Positions 5,925 to 13,329 are shown, numbered from the stretch's first letter. The stretch: 15,698 bases of DNA from DSAR01 sp034437315 (GCA_034437315.1 DAOTUC010000383.1:1-15698); one strand, 5' to 3'. Numbers and translations: made by a program. The notes: a model not told the origin generated them from the sequence alone.

Positions 5925-6836
5925 ATGCCCCTTACTCGATTGCAAGAACTCGTTTATGAGCTGGAGATATCCCAGGTGATGACCAAGGATGTCTTGAGCG
6001 TCACGCCTCAGACGACCATGGTTGAGTTGAGGGAGATTTTACAGAAACATAGCATCTCCGGCGCGCCCGTTCTGGAAGATGGCAAACTGCTGGGCATTAT
6101 CAGCATTGAGGATTTGATCGAATCCCTGGCCGCCGGCGAGATGTGGGCCCTGGTCGAAGAGAAGATGACGCCAGACCCCATCGTCCTCAAAGCGACAGAT
6201 CCCGTCGTTCTCTCGGTCGATTACTTCGGACGTTACGGTTTCGGTCGATTTCCCGTCGTCGATGCCCAGGGGAACGTCGTGGGCATTCTTACCCAGGGCG
6301 ACGTGACCCATGGGCTGCTCAAGAAGTTGGAAGTCGAGTATCACGAGGAAGAGATTTGCCGCTACCGGGCCAGCCACATCTTCGAGGATATTATCTCCGA
6401 TCACACGAGCATTTTTCTCCACTACGACGTCGAAGCGCGCAATTTCGAACAGGCCGGCAAAGCCTCCCGAAACATCAAGCGCGCTTTAATGCGTTTGGGC
6501 ATCCCCCGCCAGATGATTCGCCGGGCCGCAATCGCAACCTACGAGGCGGAAATGAACATCATCATCCACGCCGATGAACCCGGAGGCGTCATCATGGCGG
6601 AGATTGTGCCCAGTCAAATCGTCATTGGAGCGCTGGACACTGGGCCGGGCATTCCCGACATTGAGCGAGCGATGCAGCGCGGCTTTTCGACCGCGCCGGA
6701 ATGGATCCGGGAAATGGGTTTCGGCGCCGGCATGGGATTGAAGAACATCAAAAAGTGCGCCGATGAGATGGAACTCCTCTCACCGCACGACGCCCGGACG
6801 ACGCTGCGGATCGTCATCCACATGGACGGGAACTAG
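5925..6836 (+). CDS. CBS-domain pair fused to anti-sigma-type HATPase
   Basis: Product of 303 residues, predicted cytosolic. Two CBS motifs (about 15-70, VMTKDVLSVTPQTTMVELRE and ISGAPVLEDGKLLGIISIED; about 80-135, KMTPDPIVLKATDPVVLSV and GRFPVVDAQGNVVGILTQGD) form a Bateman module that usually binds adenine nucleotides. Residues about 150-300 are a GHKL ATPase of the RsbW/SpoIIAB type: N box YEAEMNIIIHA (Glu207, Asn211), G1 DTGPGIPD (238-245) and G2 GFGAGMGLKNIKK (265-277). Such proteins act as serine kinases or anti-sigma switches, but no sigma factor or antagonist gene is nearby. The ATG follows the upstream stop by 13 bases. An adenylate-sensing regulator of the redox cluster is a reasonable inference. 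Confidence 0.9.
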   Translation: MPLTRLQELVYELEISQVMTKDVLSVTPQTTMVELREILQKHSISGAPVLEDGKLLGIISIEDLIESLAAGEMWALVEEKMTPDPIVLKATDPVVLSVDYFGRYGFGRFPVVDAQGNVVGILTQGDVTHGLLKKLEVEYHEEEICRYRASHIFEDIISDHTSIFLHYDVEARNFEQAGKASRNIKRALMRLGIPRQMIRRAAIATYEAEMNIIIHADEPGGVIMAEIVPSQIVIGALDTGPGIPDIERAMQRGFSTAPEWIREMGFGAGMGLKNIKKCADEMELLSPHDARTTLRIVIHMDGN

Positions 6837-6884
6837 CGATGCAGCGTTCCAATTGATAGAAGGGATAAATGGGGTAGATAACCG

Positions 6885-7238
6885 ATGAATTTGGACGAGC
6901 TTCGCCGTCATCTTCAGTTAGAAATACGTGCAGCGCGGGGGGAACTCAACCGGGAAGTCACGTGTGGGTACGCCTCCGACCTTTTGAGCTATGCGATGGC
7001 CAAGGCCCGGACCGGATGCGTGTGGGTGACGTTGCAAGGACACGTGAATATCGTCGCCGTCGCCAGTTTGGCAGACGCCACCGGCGTCATCATCACCGAG
7101 GGGTTAGAGCCGGATGCGGATACGATCGAGAAGGCCAACGCGGAAGGCATCCCCATCCTGACGACGGACTTGACGACGTTTGCCGTCGCCGGCCGGATGT
7201 TCGAACTGGGTATTCCGGGGGTGGATGACCTGGATTGA
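6885..7238 (+). CDS. DRTGG-domain protein (second paralog)
   Basis: Product of 117 residues, the same length as the paralog at 5558 and closer to the family pattern. It opens MNLDELRRHLQLEI, has the signature REVTCGYASDLLSYAMAKA, then VWVTLQGHVNIVAVASLADA, GVIITEGLEPDADTIEKA and the ending IPILTTDLTTFAVAGRMFEL. Role unknown. The pair of DRTGG proteins around the CBS-HATPase suggests they interact with it or with each other. A 48-bp gap separates it from the upstream gene and 67 bp from the next. No membrane segments or signal peptide are visible. Confidence 0.88.
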   Translation: MNLDELRRHLQLEIRAARGELNREVTCGYASDLLSYAMAKARTGCVWVTLQGHVNIVAVASLADATGVIITEGLEPDADTIEKANAEGIPILTTDLTTFAVAGRMFELGIPGVDDLD

Positions 7239-7305
7239 TGATCCATCGCTTCGTCCTCGCTTTCGTTCGTTCCTCTGCGCTTAATGCTTGTGTGGATAGC
7301 GTGAT

Positions 7306-7851
7306 ATGCGAGAGTTGAGCTTGCATATTCTGGACGCATTGGAAAACGCCCTGACGGCCGGGGCGACTGATGTCGAGTTGGTCATTGAGGAAAATAGAGC
7401 GACGGATAATCTGACGATCACCGTTCGGGATAACGGCCGGGGAATGGATGATGAACAGGTGAGTCGCATTTTTGACCCCTTTTTTACCACCCGTACCACG
7501 CGCCACGTTGGATTAGGCGTCCCCCTGTTCAAAGCAGCCGCCGACCGCTGCAACGGCTACTTGACGATCACCTCTAAACCAGGTCATGGCACTACATTGC
7601 AAGCCGTCTTTCAACACAGCCACATCGACCGAGCGCCCCTGGGCGACATCCAAGGGACGCTCCTGGCATTCATCCTATCCGATGCGTGTGATTTGCGCTA
7701 CGTTCACCGCGTCGATGATGAGGTATTTGCGTTTGATACGGCAGATATTCAATCTGAGTTGGGAGATATAGCGCTGACCCATCCGGCAGTGAGGGAATGG
7801 CTGCGCGAATTTCTCGCCGAGGGAGAGAGCACACTGACGGCCGATCAGTAA
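7306..7851 (+). CDS. Histidine-kinase-like ATPase (HATPase_c) without kinase partner domains
   Basis: Product of 181 residues. Residues 1-105 form a GHKL ATPase: N box LHILDALENAL (Glu13, Asn14), G1 VRDNGRGMDD (Asp42-Gly46), F box FDPFFTTR and G2 HVGLGVPLFKAAAD. No HisKA dimerisation/phosphoacceptor domain precedes it, so it is not an ordinary sensor kinase. Residues 105-175 (HIDRAPLGDIQGTLLAFILS, then FDTADIQSELGD and THPAVREWLREFL) match the tail I associate with the HATPase proteins of [FeFe]-hydrogenase operons. The start ATG lacks a strong ribosome site. It probably acts in a protein complex with the DRTGG and SpoIIE-like products; the phosphorylation target is unknown. Confidence 0.87.
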   Translation: MRELSLHILDALENALTAGATDVELVIEENRATDNLTITVRDNGRGMDDEQVSRIFDPFFTTRTTRHVGLGVPLFKAAADRCNGYLTITSKPGHGTTLQAVFQHSHIDRAPLGDIQGTLLAFILSDACDLRYVHRVDDEVFAFDTADIQSELGDIALTHPAVREWLREFLAEGESTLTADQ

Positions 7852-7979
7852 GGCTTTCCATACGTTGCATTGAACAAGGGAATTCATCTTGATGGACGCC
7901 GGGGTAAAACGTAACATCATGCCCCTGGCGATCTTGGATATTGGAATCGTTTGTGAATAAGTTCTAGGAGGAAAACGTA

Positions 7980-9179
7980 ATGGCCGAAACAGAAACGAGG
8001 AGTATAGATCTCGCGAGTCAATCGTTTGACCGCTCCTTTCTCGAAGCGGTCGATCCGGCGGCGCTTTTGCGAAGCTGCATTCAGTGCGGCACCTGTTCCG
8101 CGACCTGCCCCACCGCCTACGCGATGGATTATTCGCCGCGCCAGTTGTGGCGCATGGTCAACCTGGGTATGCGAGAGCAGGTGTTGAGCAGCCGCACCTT
8201 CTGGCTCTGCACGACCTGCAAGGCCTGCCAGGTGCGTTGCCCCCGGGGCATCGACCTGATGGACGCGATGATCACCCTCAAGGAATACGCCTTTGGTAAG
8301 GACGTAAATGTGCCAGAGGGGATGAAAGCCTTTGGCGATACGATCACCGCCAATTACAATATCTCTGGAGACGACAACGAGAACCGTCAAATCTGGAGCC
8401 AGAATCTGCCCCGCGTGCCGCTGGGCGTCGAACCGCGCCGCAAACAGGCCGAGGTGCTCTATTTCATCGGCTGCGTCAGCTCCTTCTATCCCCGCACCTA
8501 CAGCATCCCCCAGGCGTTGGTACAGGTGATGGAGAGAACGGACACGGAATTCACCACCCTGGGGCGCGATGAGTGGTGCTGCGGATACCCGCTCCACATC
8601 GCCGGGCAGGGCGACCGTATGGCCGAGATGGCGCGCCATAACGTGGAACAAGCGCGCGCCGTGGGCGCGAAGAAAGTCGTCTTTACCTGCCCCTCCTGCT
8701 ACTACGCCTGGGCGCACCTCTACCCCGAATATACTGACGTGTCGGGGATCAAATTGGAGCACGCCGCCGAATTCCTCGCCGCCCTGCTGGTCGAGAATAA
8801 CCTGAAACTGGGTAAGTTCGAGGAAGTGGTGACCTACCACGATCCCTGCGACCTGGGGCGCAAGAGCGGGGTCTACGACGCTCCCCGCGCGGTGCTAGAA
8901 GCCATCCCAGGCATAGAGTTCCGCGAGATGTCCGCCTGCCGCGAGGACGCTATGTGCTGCGGCGGCGGCGGAGACGTCGAGGTCGCCGATGCGGACGTGA
9001 CGATGGGCGTGGCGGGCGAGCGCCTGGCCCAGGTGCAAGCGACCGATGCGAAGTACGTGCTTTCCGCTTGCCAGCAGTGCAAACGCACCTTGCAGGAAGG
9101 GGCGCGCCAGCACAAAATCCGCGTGCGGCCGCTGGACCTGACGGAACTGGTATGGAAGTCGCTGCAGGATGCCACATAA
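7980..9179 (+). CDS. HdrCB/HdrD-like iron-sulfur protein (ferredoxin plus two CCG domains)
   Basis: Product of 399 residues, soluble. Residues 33-43 and 77-87 carry two ferredoxin motifs (CIQCGTCSATCP and CTTCKACQVRCP), as in HdrC. Two cysteine-rich CCG domains follow, as in HdrB/HdrD: Cys165, Cys200-Cys201 (WCCG), Cys237/Cys240 (CPSC); then Cys290 (HDPC), Cys326-Cys327 (MCCGGGG), Cys364/Cys367 (CQQC). All positions are filled, so both non-cubane cluster sites look intact. The family reduces or forms disulfides, or passes electrons between ferredoxin-type donors and thiol carriers. Methanogen-type CoM/CoB is not implied. AGGAGG lies eight bases before the ATG, the best ribosome site in the cluster. 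No HdrA, flavoprotein or membrane cytochrome is in the window, so its partners are elsewhere. The lipoyl protein at 5044 is a possible substrate. LutA- or GlpC-like family members are alternatives. Confidence 0.92.
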   Translation: MAETETRSIDLASQSFDRSFLEAVDPAALLRSCIQCGTCSATCPTAYAMDYSPRQLWRMVNLGMREQVLSSRTFWLCTTCKACQVRCPRGIDLMDAMITLKEYAFGKDVNVPEGMKAFGDTITANYNISGDDNENRQIWSQNLPRVPLGVEPRRKQAEVLYFIGCVSSFYPRTYSIPQALVQVMERTDTEFTTLGRDEWCCGYPLHIAGQGDRMAEMARHNVEQARAVGAKKVVFTCPSCYYAWAHLYPEYTDVSGIKLEHAAEFLAALLVENNLKLGKFEEVVTYHDPCDLGRKSGVYDAPRAVLEAIPGIEFREMSACREDAMCCGGGGDVEVADADVTMGVAGERLAQVQATDAKYVLSACQQCKRTLQEGARQHKIRVRPLDLTELVWKSLQDAT

Positions 9180-9222
9180 GGTAGAGATGGCGGGTTTGTA
9201 AAAAAACCTGTCCTCTCGCGCT

Positions 9223-9984
9223 ATGCCCTTCTTTTCGGCTGATCTGCACATCCACACGTGCCTTTCGCCCTGCGCCGAGTTGGAGATGTTGCCCGAACTC
9301 ATCGTCCAGCGGGCGCAAGAGCTTGGGTTGCAGATGATCGCTGTCACCGACCACAACTCGGCCGAGAACGCGGCGGCGGTCATCAGCGCCGCTCTAGGCA
9401 GCGGGATCACCGTGTTCCCCGGGATGGAGGTGCAGACGCGCGAGGAAGTACACGTCGTCACGCTGTTCGATACGCTCGAACAGGCGCTGGTGTGGCAAGA
9501 ACAGGTCTACGCCGCTTTGCCCCCTATGGAGAATAAGGAGAGCGTCTTTGGAGAGCAGTTGATGCTCGACAGCGAGGGCAAACCGGCGGGCTATCTCGAG
9601 CGCCTGCTGATCACGTCAACCTCTTTTTCGGTTGAAGAGGCGGCGCGGCGGGTCGCCGAACTGGGCGGGCTCTTTATTCCCGCTCACGTCGACCGCCCCG
9701 TCTTCAGCATCATCGCCGCGCTGGGTTTTATCCCAGAGAACCTGAAGCTGGACGGCGTGGAGATATCGCATAACACCAATCCTGTGGCGGCCCGGGAGCG
9801 GTTTCCCCAGTTGGAACAGTACAGCCTGGTGGGCAACAGCGACGCGCATCGCCTGGAGGATATGCGCCGCCGCACGACGCTGAAGATGAAGGCCCCGACG
9901 ATACAGGAAATATCCCTGGCCCTGCGCGGCGAAGGGGAACGCGGGGTATGGGTGGACGGCCACGAATCGGTGAAACGGTGTTGA
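9223..9984 (+). CDS. PHP-domain metal-dependent phosphoesterase
   Basis: Product of 253 residues with a single PHP domain, a TIM-barrel-like phosphoesterase with a trinuclear metal site. All motifs are present: HxH in FSADLHIHTCLSPC, ITVFPGMEV with the metal Glu, AVTDHNSAEN with His, LFIPAHVDRP and GNSDAHR. The 'TCLSPCAELEM' variant is characteristic of the PHP proteins that travel with DRTGG, HATPase and SpoIIE-like genes. The substrate is unknown; relatives act on nucleotides or histidinol phosphate. No clear Shine-Dalgarno precedes the ATG, 43 bp after the Hdr-like gene. Its 3' end overlaps the next gene by 7 or 37 bases depending on that start, which implies translational coupling. Confidence 0.9.
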   Translation: MPFFSADLHIHTCLSPCAELEMLPELIVQRAQELGLQMIAVTDHNSAENAAAVISAALGSGITVFPGMEVQTREEVHVVTLFDTLEQALVWQEQVYAALPPMENKESVFGEQLMLDSEGKPAGYLERLLITSTSFSVEEAARRVAELGGLFIPAHVDRPVFSIIAALGFIPENLKLDGVEISHNTNPVAARERFPQLEQYSLVGNSDAHRLEDMRRRTTLKMKAPTIQEISLALRGEGERGVWVDGHESVKRC

Positions 9985-11168
9985 CGGACGAACGTCTATG
10001 GGTCGAGTGGGCCTCTCGCCAGACGACAGGAAACCGTTCGGGCGAAGACATCATTCGAACCTTTCAAAGCGAAGAACGCTTTTTCGCCCTGCTGGTCAGC
10101 ATTCTAGCGGATGCTCAGCGAGCGGATATGATCGACATCGCCGACATAGCTGTCGAGATGTTAGAACAAGGATCGTCCCCGGAGTACGTTGCAAAGCGTG
10201 TGATTGAGTGGGTTGAAAATGACCCGCCCGGCGGACGACGTATGCCTTTTGCCATCATTGACGTCGCCGCTGATCAGCCGGGAGCGTTGCAAATGCGCCT
10301 GGCCGACTGTGACGCGCCGCCGCTGTTCATGACGCGGCGGACAGAAGCGAGTTACACCCATACTCTGTTTCTGCCGCCGGTGCTGGAAGATCTTTATCAC
10401 GGACACCTGCTCCGCCTCTGCCAACTCCGTCTGCAAGACGGCGATCACCTGGCGATGGTCAGCGAGGGTTACGTCCGCGCCAGGGGTGGGACGGGGCACT
10501 GGGTATGGAAGGACATCGCCACTTACACCCGGCGCTTGTCCGCCACCGGATGCAGCGCGGCGCAATTGCTGGACGCGATGTTCAGCACCTACCGGCGTCG
10601 AGCGCTCTCCGCCAGCGCCGGGGAAGGCGAGGCGCAGGAGAGGAAACCAGTTTCGGTCGTGGCGATGTACGTCCGCCCCGTGCGGACCGTCACCGTGTGG
10701 ACCGGCCCGCCGGCCGACCCGGCGCAGGATGAGGAGGCGCTGGGTCGGTTGATGGACGAAGCAGGCGCGCGCGTGATCTGCGGCGACACGAGCGCCCAGA
10801 TCGCCGCCCGTCACCTGGAGGCGGATTTGGAATTGGAACCGCGCCCGGCCCATGGCTGGATAGAAGTGCCGCCGCTTCAAACTCTGACAGGCGTCGACCT
10901 GGTCACCGAAGGGCTGGTGACGATGGGCAAGGCTTTGGAGCGCATGACCGGCGCAGCGCAAGTAAACGACTTGCCCCGGACACAGGATGGGGCGACGCGC
11001 CTGGCCCGCATCCTGCTGGCAGCCGATTGTGTATATTTCATCGTGGGTTTGGCCGTGAATCCGCAACAAATAGACGAGTCCGGCGAACCTTTGCGCCGGG
11101 GGCTCGTCGAGAAAATAGCCGAACACCTGAAAGCGCGTGCTAAAGTCGTGTCAATCGCGTACTTATGA
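9948..11168 (+). CDS. SpoIIE-family (PP2C-like) protein, probable pseudophosphatase
   Basis: Product of 406 residues from ATG 9948, or 396 from GTG 9978, which overlaps the PHP stop by 7 bases; the start is unsettled. The second half matches the extension of SpoIIE-type phosphatases from hydrogenase operons (VTVWTGPPADPAQDEEALG, RVICGDTSAQIAARHLE, TGVDLVTEGLVTMGKALERM, and a VYFIVGLAVNP tail). The first half follows the PP2C fold in order (GEDIIRTFQSEERFFALLVS, LYHGHLLRLCQLRLQDGDHL, GHWVWKDIATYTRRL). However, the metal-binding motifs are missing: 'SDGxGxG' reads SILADAQ (51-57), the second 'SDG' reads SEG (172-174) and 'GDDTT' reads ERKPV (231-235). Dephosphorylation is therefore unlikely; a scaffold or ligand-binding role fits better. 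It is the last gene of the cluster. Confidence 0.8.
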   Translation: MGGRPRIGETVLTDERLWVEWASRQTTGNRSGEDIIRTFQSEERFFALLVSILADAQRADMIDIADIAVEMLEQGSSPEYVAKRVIEWVENDPPGGRRMPFAIIDVAADQPGALQMRLADCDAPPLFMTRRTEASYTHTLFLPPVLEDLYHGHLLRLCQLRLQDGDHLAMVSEGYVRARGGTGHWVWKDIATYTRRLSATGCSAAQLLDAMFSTYRRRALSASAGEGEAQERKPVSVVAMYVRPVRTVTVWTGPPADPAQDEEALGRLMDEAGARVICGDTSAQIAARHLEADLELEPRPAHGWIEVPPLQTLTGVDLVTEGLVTMGKALERMTGAAQVNDLPRTQDGATRLARILLAADCVYFIVGLAVNPQQIDESGEPLRRGLVEKIAEHLKARAKVVSIAYL

Positions 11169-11222
11169 TATAATGAGCGCGAGAATAAGGGCCGGCTTTT
11201 TACAGCGCGACGGGTCTTCAGG

Positions 11223-11362
11223 ATTTCGCATGGCCCATCATAGACCCTAAAGGTTTCTGCGCTGGTTTTGATGGAAAAAGGTCATTGTTTAAGGCAAAAA
11301 CGTTGTTTGCGCGGCCTTGAGCAAAACCTTTAGGGTCTCGCCATGCGAAATTCCAGAGAACC
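11223..11362 (+). repeat. MITE-like repeat, copy A
   Basis: A near-complete element bounded by inverted repeats in two perfect blocks: ATTTCGCATGGC (11223-11234) with GCCATGCGAAAT (11340-11351), and GACCCTAAAGGTTT with AAACCTTTAGGGTC just inside. The inner 90 bases have no coding frame. An inverted copy lies at 15584-15698, and the match there also includes the CCAGAGAACC (11353-11362) outside the right arm. A degraded copy lies at 13062. Small non-autonomous element or palindromic intergenic repeat; no transposase is present. The gap 11363-11480 holds nothing I can identify. Confidence 0.85.
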
Positions 11363-11480
11363 TGTTCGATTTCCGGGCGGGGAATCACTCGCATCGCGCC
11401 GCCCCTATCCCCCCCGCCTCCAAAACCAGGGGTCAACGCAGCGGCGAAGCACGTATTATACCACTCACCCAACACAAAGA

Positions 11481-11589
11481 AAGTCAAAAGCCGTCGACTA
11501 TGGAAAGCCGACCTACGCAACCAGACGCCTTCCTGCGTCAAAACGGCTCCCAGAGGCTTTAGAAGGCCCCAGAACCGCTACGTTTTCCC
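11481..11589 (+). repeat. Dispersed repeat, copy 2
   Basis: Matches the minus strand of 518-642. It begins AAGTCAAAAGCC and ends AGAACCGCTACGTTTTCCC, with a 16-base shorter, diverged middle. It ends 14 bases before the -35 box of the consensus promoter at 11604, the same spacing as at copy 1. Confidence 0.8.
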
Positions 11590-11603
11590 AGGATATGACA
11601 ACG

Positions 11604-11632
11604 TTGACATAAAGACCGTCCCCTGATATAAT
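11604..11632 (+). promoter_or_regulatory. Consensus sigma70 promoter
   Basis: TTGACA (11604-11609) and TATAAT (11627-11632) with a 17-base spacer, a perfect consensus match. It drives the structured RNA that starts near 11639 and, on read-through, the helicase gene. Confidence 0.92.
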
Positions 11633-11638
11633 ATCACC

Positions 11639-11781
11639 GTTAGAGCTTGACCAAACACGCCCTCGCATTTGAGCAACTTGGCGGTCGCGGGGGCCCACCA
11701 TTGGTCTCCGGCTCTTTCAGTTTAAGTTAATCGGATAGTCTCTCATACCGCCCCGATTCACGTATTCGGAGCGGTTTTTTT
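11639..11781 (+). ncRNA. Structured leader RNA or independent small RNA upstream of the DEAD-box helicase
   Basis: About 143 nt between a consensus promoter and a strong intrinsic terminator, with no open frame or ribosome site inside. The 5' domain closes by AGAGC (11642-11646) with GCTCT (11711-11715) and GACCAA (11649-11654) with TTGGTC (11701-11706). The enclosed part can form CGCC/GGCG. A single-stranded linker (11716-11747) leads to the terminator. I compared it by eye with 6S, SRP, tRNA, T-box and several riboswitch patterns and recognise none. It may be an attenuator controlling the helicase gene 32 bases further on, or a separate sRNA. Confidence 0.6.
11748..11781 (+). terminator. 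Strong intrinsic terminator before the helicase gene
   Basis: CCGCCCCGA and TCGGAGCGG form a stem of eight pairs with one mismatch and a 9-base loop, followed immediately by seven T. It sits 21 bases before the helicase ribosome site, an attenuator-like position. Confidence 0.88.
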
Positions 11782-11812
11782 ATAGAGCAGGTAGCACGAC
11801 ATAAGGAGTTTC

Positions 11813-13036
11813 ATGCATTTTACAACATTAGACATTAACCAATCACTACAAAAGGCGATCACCGCGATGGGATATGAGGAAATGACGCCCATCCAGGTCC
11901 AGGCCATTCCGCCGGGCCTGGAAAAGCGGGACGTCGTCGGTTGCGCCCAGACCGGCACCGGCAAGACGTTGGCCTTTCTTATACCGGCGCTCGAACAATT
12001 GTTACAGAATAAGGACAGAAGCAAAAACCCCCGCCTCTTGATTTTAGAGCCCACTCGCGAACTAGTCATTCAAGTCGCCGAGGAAACCCGAAAACTGACC
12101 AGGCACACGCCGTTGCGCGCCGTCTCGGTGTACGGCGGAACCGGAATGAAAAAACAGATCAGACGTCTACGGAAAGGGGTCGACCTGGTCATCGCCACAC
12201 CCGGACGTTTGATGGATCATATGCGACGCAAGAATGTGCACTTCAACGACCTGCAAATCCTGGTGTTGGACGAGGCGGACCGTATGTTGGATATGGGCTT
12301 TCTACCCGACATCGAGACCATCGTCGGGCAAATGCCCCGGCGGCGCCAGACAATGCTCTTTTCTGCCACGATGCCCCACGCCATCACAGTCCTCGCCCGG
12401 CGCTTCCAACATGACCCGGTGCGGGTCGAGATAGACATCGCCCGGCCTCCCGAGGCCATCCGGCAGGTGATCTATCCCGTCCCCAAACATCTCAAGGCCG
12501 ACCTGCTCATCGCGATCTTGAAGCAGATGAACATCGAAAGTATGCTGGTGTTCACCAGAACCAAGCAGGCCGCCGACATCCTGACCCGCGAACTGGGCCG
12601 GGCCCGCATCTCAGTCAGTTGCATCCACGGCGATTTCAGGCAACGGGAGCGAATCGCCGCCCTGGAGGGTTTCCGTTCCGGCAAACACCGCGTCCTGGTC
12701 GCCACCAACATCGCCGCGCGCGGGTGGGACGTCGAAGGGATCTCCCACGTCGTCAATTACGACGTGCCGGAGCATCCGGAGGATTACGTCCACCGCATCG
12801 GGCGCACCGCCCGCTTCGACGCCGACGGGGACGCCATCACCCTCATGACGCCAGACGACGAACCGTTGATCTACCGGATCGAGCACCTTCTGGATCGACA
12901 GCTCGAACGGAAAACGCTCCCCGGTTTCGATTATAACGTCCCCACCCCTTCGTGGGCCCGGCCCTCGCCCGAAGCGCTGAAACGGCGCGTCTCCCGCTCG
13001 CAAAGCCTGAGCGATCGTTGGCGCTCGATGTGTTAG
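11813..13036 (+). CDS. rhlE: DEAD-box ATP-dependent RNA helicase, RhlE type
   Basis: Unwinds or remodels RNA using ATP; RhlE-type enzymes work in ribosome assembly and RNA turnover, often in the cold. It has 407 residues and every motif in order: Q motif (MTPIQVQAIP), I AQTGTGKT (45-52), Ia PTREL (80-84), Ib TPGR (129-132), II DEAD (153-156), III SAT (184-186), IV LVFTRT (245-250), V ATNIAARGWDVEG and VI HRIGRTAR (327-334). Motif V has Trp where Leu is common. The core ends with the RhlE-like LERKTLPGFDYN and only a 30-residue basic tail follows, shorter than in many RhlE proteins. AAGGAG (11802-11807 region) precedes the ATG. Expression probably depends on read-through of the terminator at 11748-11781. 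The subfamily symbol is less sure than the helicase call. Confidence 0.93.
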   Translation: MHFTTLDINQSLQKAITAMGYEEMTPIQVQAIPPGLEKRDVVGCAQTGTGKTLAFLIPALEQLLQNKDRSKNPRLLILEPTRELVIQVAEETRKLTRHTPLRAVSVYGGTGMKKQIRRLRKGVDLVIATPGRLMDHMRRKNVHFNDLQILVLDEADRMLDMGFLPDIETIVGQMPRRRQTMLFSATMPHAITVLARRFQHDPVRVEIDIARPPEAIRQVIYPVPKHLKADLLIAILKQMNIESMLVFTRTKQAADILTRELGRARISVSCIHGDFRQRERIAALEGFRSGKHRVLVATNIAARGWDVEGISHVVNYDVPEHPEDYVHRIGRTARFDADGDAITLMTPDDEPLIYRIEHLLDRQLERKTLPGFDYNVPTPSWARPSPEALKRRVSRSQSLSDRWRSMC

Positions 13037-13061
13037 ACGGTTCGAATAACGGCCCTCCGAG

Positions 13062-13105
13062 ATTTCGCGTGGCGAGACCCTAAAGGTTTTGCAGCTTTTG
13101 CTCAG
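13062..13105 (+). repeat. Degraded copy C of the MITE-like repeat
   Basis: ATTTCGCGTGGCGAGACCCT continues into AAAGGTTTTG, the outer arm found in copies A and B with one change. It is followed by a rearranged fragment (CTTTTGCTCA). The other arm is missing, so this is a truncated relic 25 bases after the helicase stop. Confidence 0.7.
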
Positions 13106-13162
13106 GCGCTCCAGGATTTGCGACCCTCTGAAGAGCGTGGTATACTTCACCACAAAAGATAT

Positions 13163-13298
13163 GGGTGTGTTTCAAATACTTTGAGCGTTGTTTGTAGTGC
13201 GGGCGCTAGATAGCGGCGCTAGATAGCGGCTTCAGCGCGCTTTTACGGCGATAAATCGCCTACTACGAACTTGGCCTCAAATGAAATGAAATACACCC
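13163..13298. mobile_element. 136-bp MITE with 9-bp target-site duplication
   Basis: The ends are inverted: GGGTGTGTTTCA (13163-13174) against TGAAATACACCC (13287-13298), with one mismatch. Partial pairing extends about 36 bases inward (GTTTGTAGT against ACTACGAAC). AAAAGATAT occurs directly on both sides (13154-13162 and 13299-13307), a perfect 9-bp duplication as left by transposition. Inside are two tandem copies of GGCGCTAGATAGC (13202-13227) and the palindrome GGCGATAAATCGCC. There is no coding frame, so it would need a transposase in trans. 13037-13449 contains no gene. Confidence 0.85.
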
Positions 13299-13329
13299 AA
13301 AAGATATGGGGGATATGAGACCGGAAATC

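Noticed and set aside
7917..8840. Long minus-strand frame of 307 codons opposite the Hdr-like gene
   Set aside because: A shadow of a GC-rich gene; the plus-strand frame has all cysteine motifs and a strong ribosome site. The same holds for 10161-11126 and 13738-14412.
11639..11781. Possible tRNA (internal GGGGGCCCACCA), 5S, 6S or SRP RNA
   Set aside because: There is no T-arm or cloverleaf, no 5S core sequence, no end-to-end pairing as in 6S and no SRP tetraloop motif.
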